Below, piece by piece: positions 1-12,009 of a DNA stretch of 64,000 bases. Numbering within the stretch: position 1 is the stretch's first letter; each line of letters begins with the position of its first letter. Made by a program: the position numbers and the translations under genes. The DNA is taken from positions 1-64,000 of the forward strand of contig BGZK01001189.1 of the NCBI GenBank assembly GCA_005406025.1, read 5' to 3'. Source of the DNA: Eumeta japonica (taxonomy: Eukaryota > Arthropoda > Insecta > Lepidoptera > Psychidae). A model generated the notes under the pieces. That model was not told the origin of the DNA. It saw only the letters and a program-made list of their open reading frames with translations, and ran no database searches.

Positions 1-104
1 GTTTAATCATAGGCGACTAAAGTGCTTATAACTATTCTGCGCAGGATACCTACATGGAAAAAGTATAACAACGTACTTTTTTCATCTGTAGTGTATTTCG
101 TTGT

Positions 105-180
105 AATAAAGCCTTCGGAACCCTATAATGAGCATGATCCGATATGCTCTTGGTCAGTTTTTGAAATAACTAACCGTTCT
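105..180. repeat. Fragment of a lepidopteran-type repeat end (CGGAACCC motif)
   Basis: The stretch reads through CGGAACCCTATAATGAGCAT and on to GCTCTTGGTCAGTTTTT. From memory, moth genomes contain very many repeat ends of the form ACGGAACCC followed by a short spacer and CTCTTGGCCGGTTTTT. This is a small degenerate remnant, and its full extent cannot be set by eye. The rest of 1-1110 is AT-rich with no ORF or recognisable element, apart from a GC-richer unique patch at about 685-900. Confidence 0.4.
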
Positions 181-1116
181 TAAAAACCGAACAATAAATG
201 TATAAGACGGCATCGTATTGCAAACTAAAAATTCACCATCCCGAAGCGTAATTTATAAGTAGCAGTGCACAAACATCGATTGTACTTAGTAGGTAAACCA
301 AAGAGGAACAAGTTAAATTTAAATTAATTTCTTCGGATTAATTAAAATATTATACGCTTTTTATTAGCTGCAATCTTAATGAATTTAAATGAAATCGAAT
401 CTCAAGACAACTTTGTTATTATTTAACTATAAATATGTGTAAAATAACAAACGATTATACTATGTTAACTAAATCAAACTATCATAATCTTCCTCGTATT
501 CCATAAGTTAGGTAATTTGTAATGTTTATTAATGACGTTCTCTTGAGACTTTTACATTAAATTTGTATTTTTTTTCCCAACGAAAATCCGTTAAATACAG
601 AAAAAATGAATGTCTCATGTTTACATTCGGCTGTGGATAAGAAAATTTCGCGTAAGACATTTTATATTTCAAAGCTCAGAATGCTTAACGCGCGCGTCAG
701 CTCCTCGCTGTGAGCTGATTTATTAAAGCCACAGCACGAAGGCGTACTCGTTAATTCCAACAGGGAGCCTATTTATTGCTTGTTTAGAGTGAGACATTGA
801 TTTGTGGTGACGTCTCGAACGCTACGCGGTAAAAGGAAAATTTCCTCGGAAGATATTATTATTCCCATTGTCTCGATGGCGTTGCGCCTCGTCTTGCTCC
901 GACTGTTAATTTACAAATTCAAGTTTCTATAAGTTATATGTTTTTTACTTTTTAGAAAAATATTGTACATTTGTAACGTATTTTATTTGTATTTAATATG
1001 AATTGTATAATGCATTACTCACATTAAATACCGATGTTTTTCTAACCTATAGAATGTAATAAGAATATTATAATATAAAAGTAGATAATTGAGATCATTA
1101 ATTACAAGAATTGAAA

Positions 1117-1300
1117 CCTCTTGCACCATTTCTTTTTAAACTGCCTTTTAACAAAAAGTCATTTTTAAAAATAAAATTTGCATTTCGTGTCCTCCTTTTA
1201 ACGCTTGTTAGAGCTAAAAATCGTTAAAAGGAGGACGTGGAATGCAAAATTTATTTTCAAAGTGGTTTCAAAGACTTTTAAAAGGAGATGCTGGAAGAGG
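1117..1300. mobile_element. Foldback (hairpin) element, about 184 bp
   Basis: The two halves are inverted repeats. The inner arms, about 1171-1203 and 1222-1254, pair at roughly 29 of 33 positions around an 18-nt loop and share the core GTCCTCCTTTTAACG. The outer ends also pair: CCTCTTGCACCATTTC at 1117 against the complement of the stretch ending GGAAGAGG at 1300. There is no ORF. This is typical of a foldback MITE. A structured RNA precursor is a less likely alternative. No target duplication was identified. Confidence 0.6.
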
Positions 1301-1771
1301 CCCTTAGAGCGGCCCTTACTTAAGAGCGGTGATGGTTGAGTTGTCAAGAGCTTTGCCTTAAACCTAGAAGGGTTTTTTTAATAGCATATTCGACGAGCAA
1401 ACGAGCAGTTGAGCTATCAGAAAGTAAATGGTCACCGTCACCTATGAACATTTGTAACCTCAAGCAGTCACGATTACGTTACCGATCTCTTGGAACAGAA
1501 GAGCATATCTAATAAAGAGGATATTAGGTTTATGGAGGGCTGGAGGGAGGAAGGAGTTGTCAATTTCTAATTCCCGAAATAAGATACCAATTTCTAATTC
1601 TGGCCATGAGCGAACGAAAAACTTAAGTCAAATTAATAAGCCATTCATTCCATGCCTTGAAATGAAACGGCTAACCGAACGACATGAACGATATTCTTCG
1701 TCCCTTTTGAACTACGCTCGATACGGTACGTGACTTTATTAATCCGTGTGACTGTCTGACCATGATCGTAT

Positions 1772-1819
1772 GTCGTTAATCCGGGTGACCACTATAGAGT
1801 GGTCACACGGATTAACGAC
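1772..1819. repeat. 48-bp near-perfect palindrome
   Basis: Arms of 22 nt (GTCGTTAATCCGGGTGACCA and its complement) flank a 4-nt ATAG centre, with one mismatch. A third partial copy of the arm (AATCCGTGTGAC) lies at 1741-1752. It falls at the edge of the gypsy-like relic and may be part of a terminal structure of that or another element. Confidence 0.7.
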
Positions 1820-2960
1820 TTGATTTCCGGAAATGGATCAGCGGCACATCTTTAGATATCCGTTCACATGCTGCACTCACATTGTGCAATGCACTTTTCC
1901 CCTGCTCCTAGTTTGTGGCCCTTTTACATTGCTATACACTGCTAGTACATTGCCTGAGCCAGGTTTCAAAGTCATTGTGACCATTCACCCAATAAGAACG
2001 TTGTCGTATTCGCGTTAATATTTTCTTTACCCCTAGATACAATCCGAACATGTTGCACAACGCTTCTAAAATTCCGTTTACTTTGGACTTGGGTATGACG
2101 AGCTGTAGATGTGCATCTTTCCATCCGTTGTTTCCCAATTCCTGTATGAGAGCCCGTCACACAATATTGAACTATCTAATTATGCTCAATAACTCTTTGC
2201 GGTCCGACCCCTATGGTGCAATTTGATTGCAATCTGGCTGAAGAATCTTTACCCTAACCCACTCAAAAATTACTTTAAGGTCATTGTCTCCCTCCTGCAC
2301 ACGTCACATTGGTTCAATACTCCACTCGTAACTAGTTGTAATGGTCTTTATGATCGTAAAAAGCGCAGTCGACATTCTTGTTTCTTCCGTATTTGTCTTT
2401 CTCAAGTGCTGAAGCATACTTGTATCCATCCATCCATCGCACTGGAAGGTTCACATTCCGTGCAGCAAAGCATCCGATATCACGTTTTGAACAATCAACT
2501 TGAATATGGTCCACTCCCTCGCATCAATAATAATAATGGGCGTAGAGCCTTCATCTTATCACGTCTTGGACAGTCAACTCAGATGTGACCCAGTTCCCCA
2601 CATTTATAGCGCCGCGAGCGAAAGACTCTTTTATTTTTTTTCTCCTGTGCTGTAATTTTCCAAATTGTGTATGGGGAACGTTCGTGTCGAACTATTTCGA
2701 ATTCAAGAGCAGGGGCCATTGCATCGTTAGGGCTATAGGACGCTGCAGATGAACGACCGCACAAATTTCCATTTTCCGTATTTTATTGACAAAAATCTGT
2801 AAAAGATCGTAGTTCACAATATCCGGCATCGCCAATTGATATGCCTTGCGTATCATTTTTGCACTCTATAACCCACTGCTGCAATGATTCATTGTAGCGC
2901 TAGCTCCTGTTTTTCAACTGAGCAAGGTACAAGGTTCCAAGTGACCATCACTATATTGAG
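1780..2960 (-). mobile_element. Degenerate gypsy-like LTR retrotransposon, gag and integrase fragments
   Basis: On the minus strand, nucleocapsid-type zinc knuckles are visible near 2620-2570 (YKCGELGHI, a stop, then VDC; the first Cys is now Arg) and near 2510-2450 (DHIQVDCSKR). Farther downstream, 2138-1932 encodes an integrase-type zinc-binding region. It includes SKVNGILEALCNMFGLYLGV, then KKILTRIRQRSYWVNGHND and a cysteine near the end (LRQC), which matches the HHCC module before the integrase core in Ty3/gypsy elements. The RT and RNase H region expected between gag and integrase is missing, so the copy is internally deleted. Several stops and frameshifts are present, and no LTR pair was found. 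Family assignment is from domain recognition only. Confidence 0.6.
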
Positions 2961-2969
2961 CTTCTAGTA

Positions 2970-4015
2970 CTGTGTCCTTGTACATGCGTGCGCTTATATG
3001 TTTTATAACTTTTAACCGGATCAATTTGAAAGGAGCATACTCAACTTATATTTCCGGAAAACTTTCAGAAAAATTATTTTTGAAATAACTTTTAGACTAC
3101 TGTAACGAGCGATACCAAAATCTAATTAGCTCATTTCCTCAAACAATTGCATCGCTTGCCACAAACTGTGTAACAATTGGTTGATCTGTACAATAGATAC
3201 CTCTCCGTGTGTGTGCGTATGCGTGCGTGTGTGCGTGCGTGTGTCTGTGTGTCTGTGTGTGTATGTGTGTGTGTGTGTGTGTGTGTGTTACACTAAGCTT
3301 AGACATCCTGAAACGTTTAGATTTTGAGGAATATAAATTTTTTTTTTTGGAAAATGAAATTTGAAATAACTTTTAGACTACTAATGAGTGATACCAAAGT
3401 GTATCAATGTCAGCGTTAGTGTCAGCACGTTTATCCAATTATTTGCATCACTTGCCGCAAACTGTATAACAATCGGTTGATCTGTTCAAGAGATATCGTT
3501 GGAGAAAACATTTTCAAAAAGTGTTTTTTTATAATATTTTTCAAACTACGCTACCGATAAATTTCAAAGTCTAATCACCTATTTCGCTTAAAACGCAACG
3601 TCGATGCTTGCAAAATGTATTTTGATGCACTTGATGCATTCGTTGACTTTTTTGAAAGACTTTGTTGGATACAGGTTGTTCAAAAACTGTTTTTTAGAAT
3701 ATTTCTTAAATTACTTTTCAATAAATTCTAAATAAAAACATCTACGTTCTTTCAAAACACAACTTCGATCGTTGCAAAACACATCAAAAGCAGTTGGTTT
3801 GTAGGAGGAATATCGTTAAGGAGGTATTAAAAAAATGAGTTTTTTTAACACATATAAATTTTTGATGGATTGATGTTTGATACTGGGCCATCTTTTTCTG
3901 CTTAGAAATCTGCGTCGCAGTTGGTAAAGAAGATCTAAATGGAACAACGTGATCAAAAGATATCATCGTTGTAATATTTAAAAAATGACGTTTGGGAAAA
4001 GTTTTTTTCAAATTT
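2970..4015. repeat. Degenerate tandem-like repeats with (GT)n tract
   Basis: Related segments recur here. GAAATAACTTTTAGACTACT occurs near 3078 and 3362, each followed by GATACCAAA and then a CATCACTTGCC-like block and ATCGGTTGATCTGT. Weaker versions start near 3536 and 3700, giving a spacing of about 165-175 bp for the later units. A GT-rich microsatellite occupies about 3205-3288. Similar sequence (AACTTTTGAACGGATGAACC and nearby) recurs at 19430-19760, and loosely at 12060-12420, so this is a dispersed family. There is no coding capacity. Confidence 0.5.
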
Positions 4016-4129
4016 TATCAGTAAAAAATTACCATAAAATCTCTACGGTTATGCTGTTTGTAACTGACTAGTTTTTATACTACTAAATAGATGACACTTT
4101 AAAAAAAAGTTAAATAAAAAGGAACAGCA

Positions 4130-5010
4130 GTGTCCCACCATTTTTCTATTGTTTTTCTATCCACCAAAATGAGTGAGTCTAACGTAGAAATAGAATACAT
4201 TTTGAAGTTTTATTACAAAAATAGAAAAAATACGACACAAGCAGCCAAAAAAAAATGTGACGTTTATAATCCTAATGCAATGTCCGTAAGAGCAGCACAA
4301 AACTGTTTCAAATGTTTTCACTCTGGTAATTTTGGTGTCAAAAATAAACTTCGCTTAGGTCGACCTGTTACAAACAAAGTCGGTGTTATTTTGGAAAAAG
4401 TAGATGAAAATCAGCATATTATTTCTTACGACATAGCTAAAGATCTAAAGACTGACCGCAAAAAAGTTTAGATCTAATTGAAAAAACTGCTTAAACGGAA
4501 AAGCTTAGGTCCTACACGAGCTCACTGAAAGAAATCTAATGAATCGTGTACTCATTTGCGATTCTCTGTCTATACGTAATGAAACAGAACCGTTTTTGAC
4601 AAGATCACTGGTGATTAAAAATGGATTACCTACGATAAGAATGTGGGTAAAAAGATTATGGTCAAAATACAAGCAAGCTGCACAGACTATAGCGAATTCC
4701 AGATTAACTCAAAATAAGTTGGTGCTATGTGTATTATGGGATCGCAAAGCATTATTCATTATCAGTTTTTAGCGCCGGGAATAATCATCAATTGGAATCA
4801 ATTGAATCTCTACTGCCAACAAATGATGAGACGCAACCAAGAACTAGAAAAAAACAGCCAGAATCGATCAACAGAATGGGTGTGATTTTTCACCATGACT
4901 ACACACATCTTCAGCCATTTATCAAACATCGAGAGAGCTTGTAAATGATAAAAGAATAGAACATGAAAATACTCTGGCCAATCGGGCAATAAAATTATGC
5001 AGATGAAAGA
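4130..5010 (+). pseudogene. Mariner-family transposase relic
   Basis: The reading begins at ATG 4170 (MSESNVEIEYILKFYYKNRK). Its first 100 residues have the helix-turn-helix layout of mariner transposases (AAQNCFKCFHSGNF, then GRPVTNK, then HIISYDIAKDL). After a stop at 4468 the homology continues in other frames: AQTIANSRLTQNKLVLCVLW near 4685-4745, LYCQQ near 4812, and GVIFHHDYTHLQPF near 4880-4920, which matches the second catalytic block (FHHDNARPH in the family). The third Asp block cannot be found. Many frameshifts and stops mean it is dead. Terminal inverted repeats were not identified. It is a different copy from the mariner in the TAF5 intron. Confidence 0.7.
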
Positions 5011-5229
5011 GTATGCTCTTCCTAATATAATTACAAGTAAAATCTGATAATAGTATAGAATTGAGTTTGAATACACAATATGATACAAGGCAGCACCACA
5101 AATTTGTAAAAGATAAAACTAAAGAGTAAAATTTGTTATAAAAAATAACAAAATACAACTAATGCATCTATTAAGTAGTAAAAGATTATAAGAACAGTAT
5201 TATGAGATTTATAATACTCGATAAAAGAT

Positions 5230-6110
5230 ACAGCTAACTTCAAAATGTACCAAATATTTTAGTGATATAATTTTCAGTACGCAGACGCTAACGAGGTGCC
5301 CCACGCTCTTTTCGGGCAAAAATCTTCTCATTACGGATCCAAACGTATTTTCAGTCGGTGCGCTGTGATTCGATTCGGGCTTTGTAAAAAACATAGCCAT
5401 TTAATCTGGTTAGTCTTTCATTGACATAAAATGTCTTGTCTTTTGATGCCCAGCCCTTCCGTAATCAAACTACACCGTACACACGCCGCTGCCAGAAGAT
5501 CATCGCGCCACGACCGGCGAGACAGCCGCACCACTAGCGGGTGTGGCACCGTCGCTCCTTGAATTGTCTCCGCACGGTGCACTGGGCCCAGTCATTCTAC
5601 GCTGACTACGTCACGCTCCTCCAGCGCGACATCCAACTTTGTGGCAACAGCAAGTGTGAAATGTAGACAATTTTCATTTTTTTCTTCAGGAATTCCTGCA
5701 ATCTCGATGTCATTTCACAAAAACTTCTGATCACGGTCATTAAGTTTTAGTTTCAAGTTTGCAATAGTCTGATCGAGTGCAAGGGTTACCTTGTCCAATT
5801 GTGGTTCGAGCTGACGTGTTTCTATAGCTTGCATGCGTGCGGTAAGGTTGTCGATCCTGTCATTATAAACACCAACAACTACGACGAGACTAGAAATAGT
5901 GTTTCTATACTTCTACATTTTTTTGTTCTCACAGCTTTCATCTCCTCTCGAAGCAAACGAATTTTTCTGACCAACTCGTTGTTCATCGCCGTTGCAATCG
6001 CATCCACAGATTTATGAGATGAACCAAAGTCTCTGACAGGTCGATTTCTCAACGTTACATTAGAGTCTTCAGAATTTTTGCTACTAGAAGGTGCCAGATC
6101 TGCGTTCGTG
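5230..6110 (-). pseudogene. Non-LTR retrotransposon ORF1 relic (coiled coil plus FP-like domain)
   Basis: Reading the minus strand from about 6060 down to 5230 gives a degraded ORF1. First comes a heptad-like segment (DNLTARMQAIETRQLEPQLD), then LNDRDQKFL, an EIAGIPEE block and VVRLSRRGARDHLLAAA. It finishes with NGYVFYKARIESQRTD, YVWIRNEKIFARKERG and APR..LRTEN. This order matches the ORF1 protein of Jockey-like non-LTR elements, whose C-terminal domain is related to the baculovirus FP-protein fold. It is a cellular retrotransposon protein, not a virus. Stops and frameshifts interrupt it. The adjacent RTE-type element on the opposite strand is a separate insertion. Confidence 0.55.
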
Positions 6111-6139
6111 CATTTTTTACACTTGCAATAAAACTAAAA

Positions 6140-9050
6140 GGTAAGGTAGACTAAAAGGAAAAGTAGTGGTGGAGCCATCAAACGTGGATCCTTCGATCGG
6201 CTTAGCGTTGATCAGAGTCAATGACGATGTCGCGGTGTTAGCTTCATCCTATCAGAAAGATTATCTGAATGTGTTACGAAACAATGGTTATGAATGTATC
6301 AGTCCAAGGTTCCTCTGGCTCCGAGTTAAAATTGGACTGACACGAATTTTTTGTTTTAGGCGTATACGCCCCAGATATGTCCAAACCGCTCCAGGAGCAG
6401 GAGGAGCTTTGGGCTGATGTAAGGGACATATTAATGAAATGTGACAGAAACGAAAGGATAGTAAGGTTAGGTGATTTTAATGGCTGGGTGGGTGACAACA
6501 GGATGGATATGAGAAAGTCTTAGGTAAATTTGAAGATGAAAAAATAAATAAGGATGGTGATTGCCTTCTCTTACTGTATCAAAAGTTTAATTGTGTGTTA
6601 TCAAACACAATGTTTGATGACACGAAGATGCTGTTATATACTAGGCGGAGAGGAGAAGACAAAAGCATGATAGACTTTATAACTGTGGATGATCGATTGA
6701 GAAGCAAAGTTGTGGATATAAGAGTATACCATGATATCAACGTTGATATAAACCACTTCTTAGTGGTCTGTCAAATTAAGGCTTTATGCCTGCGTTGACG
6801 ACACCATGCGAAAATGGTTACTACGGAGTTAGAACGAATAAAAGTTGGTAAGCTTCAGGATCAGAATATTAAAAATGAGTATGTAGAGAGATTTAAAGAT
6901 AGTTTGGACGAAACCAAGCAGTACGAATGTCTACAACTTGTCAAATTATGGAAGGTGACGAAATCTGTATTAATAGATGAAGCAAAAAAGGTATGCGGAG
7001 TGAAGAAGAGAACAAACGTTAGTAAGAAAGACAAGAATGAAGGACATTCGAAGTGAGGAAAGTAGTAAATGAAAAGAAGAAAGAATGGCTGGATTTACTT
7101 TATGTAAAGGATAAACACAGAATGCAAAGAAAGGACATATTGAAAGATAAGCTAAAAGACACTGAAGGTACGTATAAAGATGCGAAAATTAAAGCTAAAG
7201 AATGTGTGAAAAGAAGAAAGAATGAAATGAAAGAACGCCATGATAGAAGATTGTCGGATATATTTTCCGGGGAAACCAAAAATTTTTTTGGCACGTGATG
7301 AAAAAGGCGCGGAATAATTCAGATACATCGTGTGTATGCACGTGATGAACATTTACTGAATATCGAAAATAATGTGAAAGAACACTGGAAGAATTATTTC
7401 AAAAGCGTTTTTGCATGTGAAGATACAGTTGCAGATGACAATGTTACTTCAACTGAATGTATGATTGATGATGGAAATGAAAGTGAAATTACCATGCATG
7501 AAATTATAAAATACTAAAACGTATGAAAGTTAGAAAAGCTTCCGAAAATGATAGAGTTTCGTCAGAGATGCTGAGGGGCGGTGGGAGTATAGTAGCAAGC
7601 CTGCTGTACCAGATTCTTAATAAGTGTTGGAAAAGCTATAGGGTACCTAATGACTGGTGTAAAGCATTCATTATTCCTTTCTAAAAAGGGAAAGATTCAC
7701 GGTAGGTTTACACAAATTACTGCCCTATAAGCCTCTTCAGCGTCGTTGGCAAACTGTATGTGAAAATCATTATCGAAGTTGTGAATGAGACTGAAAACAA
7801 GATTTGGGACGTATAAGCCATATTTCAAAATGGAATGGAGAGTGCGATGCAAATTTTTTCTCTGCGAAACATTTCAGAAAAAGTTTTGGCCAGCGGCCAA
7901 AAGGTTTTTTGTATTTTCGTTGATCTGGAAAAAGCTTATAATAGAGTGAAAAGAAATGATCTATGGAAAACCCTATCCATGCATAAAGTGAGTAACAATT
8001 TGACACAGACACTGCAATCCCCATACAGAGGCTTCAGTGCTTGCGTTAGAATTTATGAGGCATTCACTGACTGGTTTGCAATCCGCAGGGGTATCAGATA
8101 GGGATATGTAGGTTCACAGTGGCTCTTTAAAATCTTTATGGATTGCCATGTGTATGATTTATGGAGTTACGAGTGCAGACTAAGGATGGATAAGCTGTCT
8201 GTCAAATGCCTCCTGAACGCCGACGGCCAAGTAATCCTTGCGCCGTCGGCGTGCGGGTTGCAGGAGATGGTAAATAAAATGAATGATTCTGTTAAGAAAA
8301 GAGGTATGAAAGTAAATGTCAGTAATATTAAGTTGATGATGTTTGCAAGAGGCGAAAGCACGACTGAATGCGATATATATAGAAGGTGAGAGAGTAGAAC
8401 AAACGAAAGAGTTTGTATACTTGGGTAGTCTGTTTACAAATGATGATAAACATGACAGAGACATCGAAAGGAAAGTGAATACGGGAAATAAAGTGAGTGG
8501 GGTCTTACTCGCTATTATAAATATTAAAAGCGTCTCACTACAAGAACGCTTGACTATCCATAATGGAGTCTTAATCCCTACGCTTATGTATAACAGTGAA
8601 AGCTGGATGTGGCATAAGAAAAATGTAAATAGGATCAATGCAGTGGAGATGCGATTGCTGTGTAGTATGTGTGGAGTGTCTCGGAAATATAGATGTAGAA
8701 ACAGTGATGTTAGATAGCGGTGTAGTTTGAAGGAAGATTTAGTGACTGGAGTGGAAAGATGTGTTGCGATTGTTTGGCCATCTGGAAATGATGGATGTAA
8801 GTAAACTGACAAAACAAATCTATAGAGTGAACATGTATAATGGAAAGGTCGTCAAGTGTCACCCTAAAAAAATCCTATACGGACCATATTGGTGGCATAT
8901 TAAAAAAAGGGCCAAATTTAAAACACTTAAAACCGACGAGCTTGCATGAAAAGACTGATGGTTGTCAATGAAGCAAAAGAGATTTGCAAAGATTATTCCA
9001 TGAGGAAATCTATAGTCTCTGCCTACCCTTCTGGAAAATGGGCGTGAGTT
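6140..9050 (+). mobile_element. RTE-type non-LTR retrotransposon, 5'-truncated and inactivated (copy 1)
   Basis: The plus strand carries, in order, an AP-endonuclease fragment (YAPDMSK..EELWADVRDIL, then DRNERIVRLGDFNGWVG, about 6360-6500), a linker (RLRSKVVDIRVYHDINVDIN, 6690-6750), basic helical segments (7053-7290), an RT region (about 7560-8390), and a C-terminal region (FVYLGSLFTNDDKHDRDIER, LIPTLMYNSESWMW, then FGHLEMM). The endonuclease resembles that of RTE/BovB elements, the source of the vertebrate 'craniofacial development protein 2'. At least eight stops or frameshifts break the frame, and about 330 bp of the 5' endonuclease present in copy 2 is missing. The RT active site reads LNADGQ instead of the canonical YADD (8214-8231), so both the Tyr and the second Asp are lost. 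Confidence 0.8.
8218..8251. repeat. GC-rich perfect inverted repeat at the RT active-site codons (copy 1)
   Basis: CGCCGACGGC (8218-8227) is exactly complementary to GCCGTCGGCG (8242-8251) across a 14-nt spacer. The left arm spans the codons that encode the mutated NADG box. The same inverted repeat is present base for base in copy 2 at 29509-29542. Confidence 0.85.
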
Positions 9051-9054
9051 TATA

Positions 9055-12000
9055 TTATTAACAAGTAAATCACTTATGCTAGATAGAACTTCATTACAAA
9101 TGACGTCTGCCGACGGAAGATGTCGCATTATCTGATTAAAAGTCCTGTCCACGAAGCTTCAAAATGGGTAATAGGTAATGCTAACAACAATTCCAATATG
9201 AGATATTTTTATTTAATCGGCAAGGTACTGCCTTCGAATTTTACTCAAATCGTGGTACTACGGGCGCGGACTCGGTGCCCGCGCGCCCCCCGCGCCGCCT
9301 ACACACCCCAGAGCCGGAGCTCCAAACAACTTATATGTTAATTATGTTACTTGGTTTCCGATGTACCAGAGCGTTTCAAATCACAGGACCGTTACATAGA
9401 GATATAATTAATATGCTAAAGGAATAAACGGGTTTCCGTACTCTTTATACTGGAACAACTATGAAATTTCAAAGGATTTCGATGTTTCTTTCTTTTTATC
9501 CTTTTTGTGAAACGTATTCTAAAATATTTCAATTAATGGAAAAGTTGTGAATTGTTGGTATCAATGTTAATGAAAACTAAAACTTTAAAACTTTTGGTAT
9601 TTTTTTTATAAAAAACAATAAAAAAGTCAAATTTCTTTATGTTTTAGGGTTCCTTTTGATACAGTGTAACGAAAAATTCATGCGAATGTACATAATGTGA
9701 AATTACAAGCAATATCTACGTTTTCAATTTGAAAACTTTTTCCTCTCTGAACTACATTGAAAAGTTTTAACATAACTTTCCCTGTGTACTAGACTTTTAA
9801 ATCCACAGTAACACGTTTTAAAAAGTGATTATCCCAGTGGAACTGCGTTGCAAAAATATAATTAACCAAGTTGCTTGAAAATCGTAATCTCATTGATGAC
9901 TGTAAATTAAACTAATAGTAACGATGCAATCACGTTTTTCACTACATACATGGAAAGCTTAACTTAAGAATGTTTGAAATAAAACGTCTATAAAACAGCA
10001 ATGGAATAAAAATATACGGGATCAATATAAGATGCATGAATATGTTGTGCCAAGGAGCAACTTAACTACTTCATTTTTTTGCTCAATTACTTTATCTTAG
10101 TTAGCACTCGATTTTGCTGCCCATCTAATGTATGTAGCGCAGGCCTCCATTTTAAAATCGTTTTTTAAGACTATAAACTCCAAAAATCTTGTTTGTATAA
10201 ATTTAAAATAGCCAGCTGGAATACTGACTAATAATTAAATTCTTATAAACAAATGATTGTTATGAATACTTATTGAAACCTGAAATTTACGAAATTCATT
10301 CCATCAAAGAACTTACAGAATCATTACTGAAAATAGCATTGCCTCCAGCTTTCCGGAAGTCTTTACAGCATGCTTCCTATTTGCAATTGCAAGCAATTGA
10401 AGATTTTTAAAGAATTTCTGTGAGACGAGAAGAAATGTCGGAATATCAATACTGTCAACACAAGCAAAACATCTTGAAAACTAAAATCATGTTCAGCTAA
10501 GGATATTACGATAAATGAGTTTGCAAAAAAAAATGGAAAGTATTTATTTGACTAACCTGTGCCCTACAATTATTGTTTTCAAGTTTTATAACATATCATG
10601 TGCAGGCTTATTTTCTGTTAATGCGACTGTTTTTGGTTTATTTTATAACGAAACATTACTGTACTTTAGGGTCAAACGTAGTTTATAAAAGGGGCGCCCC
10701 GAGAAATTTTGATACAGTGCCTATTTAGGATTAGCTACACCACTGGTTTAAATACTTTAGACATAAATTTATTTCAATATTGACTGGAGTCGGGTTTATC
10801 CGATTCAGCGTCATCGACTCGAAAGTGACGCTTCAATTTCGTTCACTACCCAGAAGTAATGTCTATGGCATGCCTAAAGGAGTTTTTATTTGAAATGAAA
10901 TAGCGCAGAATGAGGATTACGGCATCGCCGTTGAACTAGAGTATGATCTGTAAAAGTTCTTGTAGACCGGGAACGCTGACACGCCGCTCTGCGCGCGCAC
11001 GAAATAGCGAAAGTAATCACATAGAGTGCTCGATCTTATTAATGGGACTATCCACAGTCACTAAATTCAACTTATCTCATTTTTGATTTATAACTTTACC
11101 TCGTTTACGAACACTACGTATTATACTGAGGACGACGGTACAAAGCGAGGATTTCTCTCCTCTGGATCTTGTACTTTAATGTTTCAGCCTGTTACTATGC
11201 ATCCGATGGCCCGATGCTTTTAGTATATACAGAACTCTTAAGTTCTCTGAGCTTAACCAATTTTTTTTGTACTACTTAATGAGTAACATAGATCAAAACA
11301 ATGCACTTACACTGCAAAACATTATAACATCTTAATTTTCACATCAGCGTTTGATCGAAAAGTTTTCATTCTCTATTCAAATCAATATTCTGACAAAGTA
11401 ATAATTGTTCAACACATATTTGCCAAGATGTAACGGTTAATTTTCAAAAGCTCTTAAATCATCTCGGTATTTTCTAAGAAGGACGCAGACTTTTAATTTT
11501 TAATAACAGTTTCATGAAAGCCTCCACGCGGTTGTACGTGCAGTGGAAACGTCCTAAGCCGAGGCCGAGGCGTGTTCAAGAGGCGCGCGGTGGGTACAAA
11601 CAGATTACCTGCACGAATTGCGAGTTCAAAACAAGCTTTATTAAATTCTTCCGGAGCTCATATTTAACCTTTATTAAGGTGTAATTCCATTAGTTTACTA
11701 TAGCCTTGGGATAGCTTTACTTTAATTCAAATTAAACTTCATGACCAGCGGCACGATTCTATGAACAGTCGTTTGCTACCGTTTCTGTATCAATTTAAAT
11801 ATAAACGTAAAATAATAAAAAAAATCAATTGACCTTGTAAGAAAAACTTCAAAGGTGTTTGCTAAACAAAAACACTAGAAAATATATATGCTAGTACATT
11901 TTCAAGCTCGAAGAAAATATGGATAAGAAAACTCTTTCAAATTTCGTGAACCCGATTTAATTGAAAAAATGTGACCAGATATCAAAAATTTAAAATAAAA
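9055..12000. other. Non-coding AT-rich stretch, no gene seen
   Basis: I see no ORF with family resemblance and no element ends. Two unique, GC-richer patches stand out: about 10970-11010 (CpG-rich) and 11530-11680 (includes CCGAGGCCGAGGCGTG and GGCGCGCGG). They could be conserved regulatory sequence or merely less-decayed DNA. A short GC-rich run lies at 9258-9310. Confidence 0.4.
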
Positions 12001-12009
12001 CTTGATGAA

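Noticed and set aside
5230..6110. Endogenous baculovirus fragment, because of the FP-like domain
   Set aside because: The coiled coil plus FP-like order is that of Jockey-type retrotransposon ORF1, and no other viral gene is nearby.
8180..8812. 210-codon minus-strand ORF
   Set aside because: It is the antisense of the RTE reverse transcriptase C-terminal region (copy 1), serine/leucine/phenylalanine-rich by composition. The plus strand explains the sequence.
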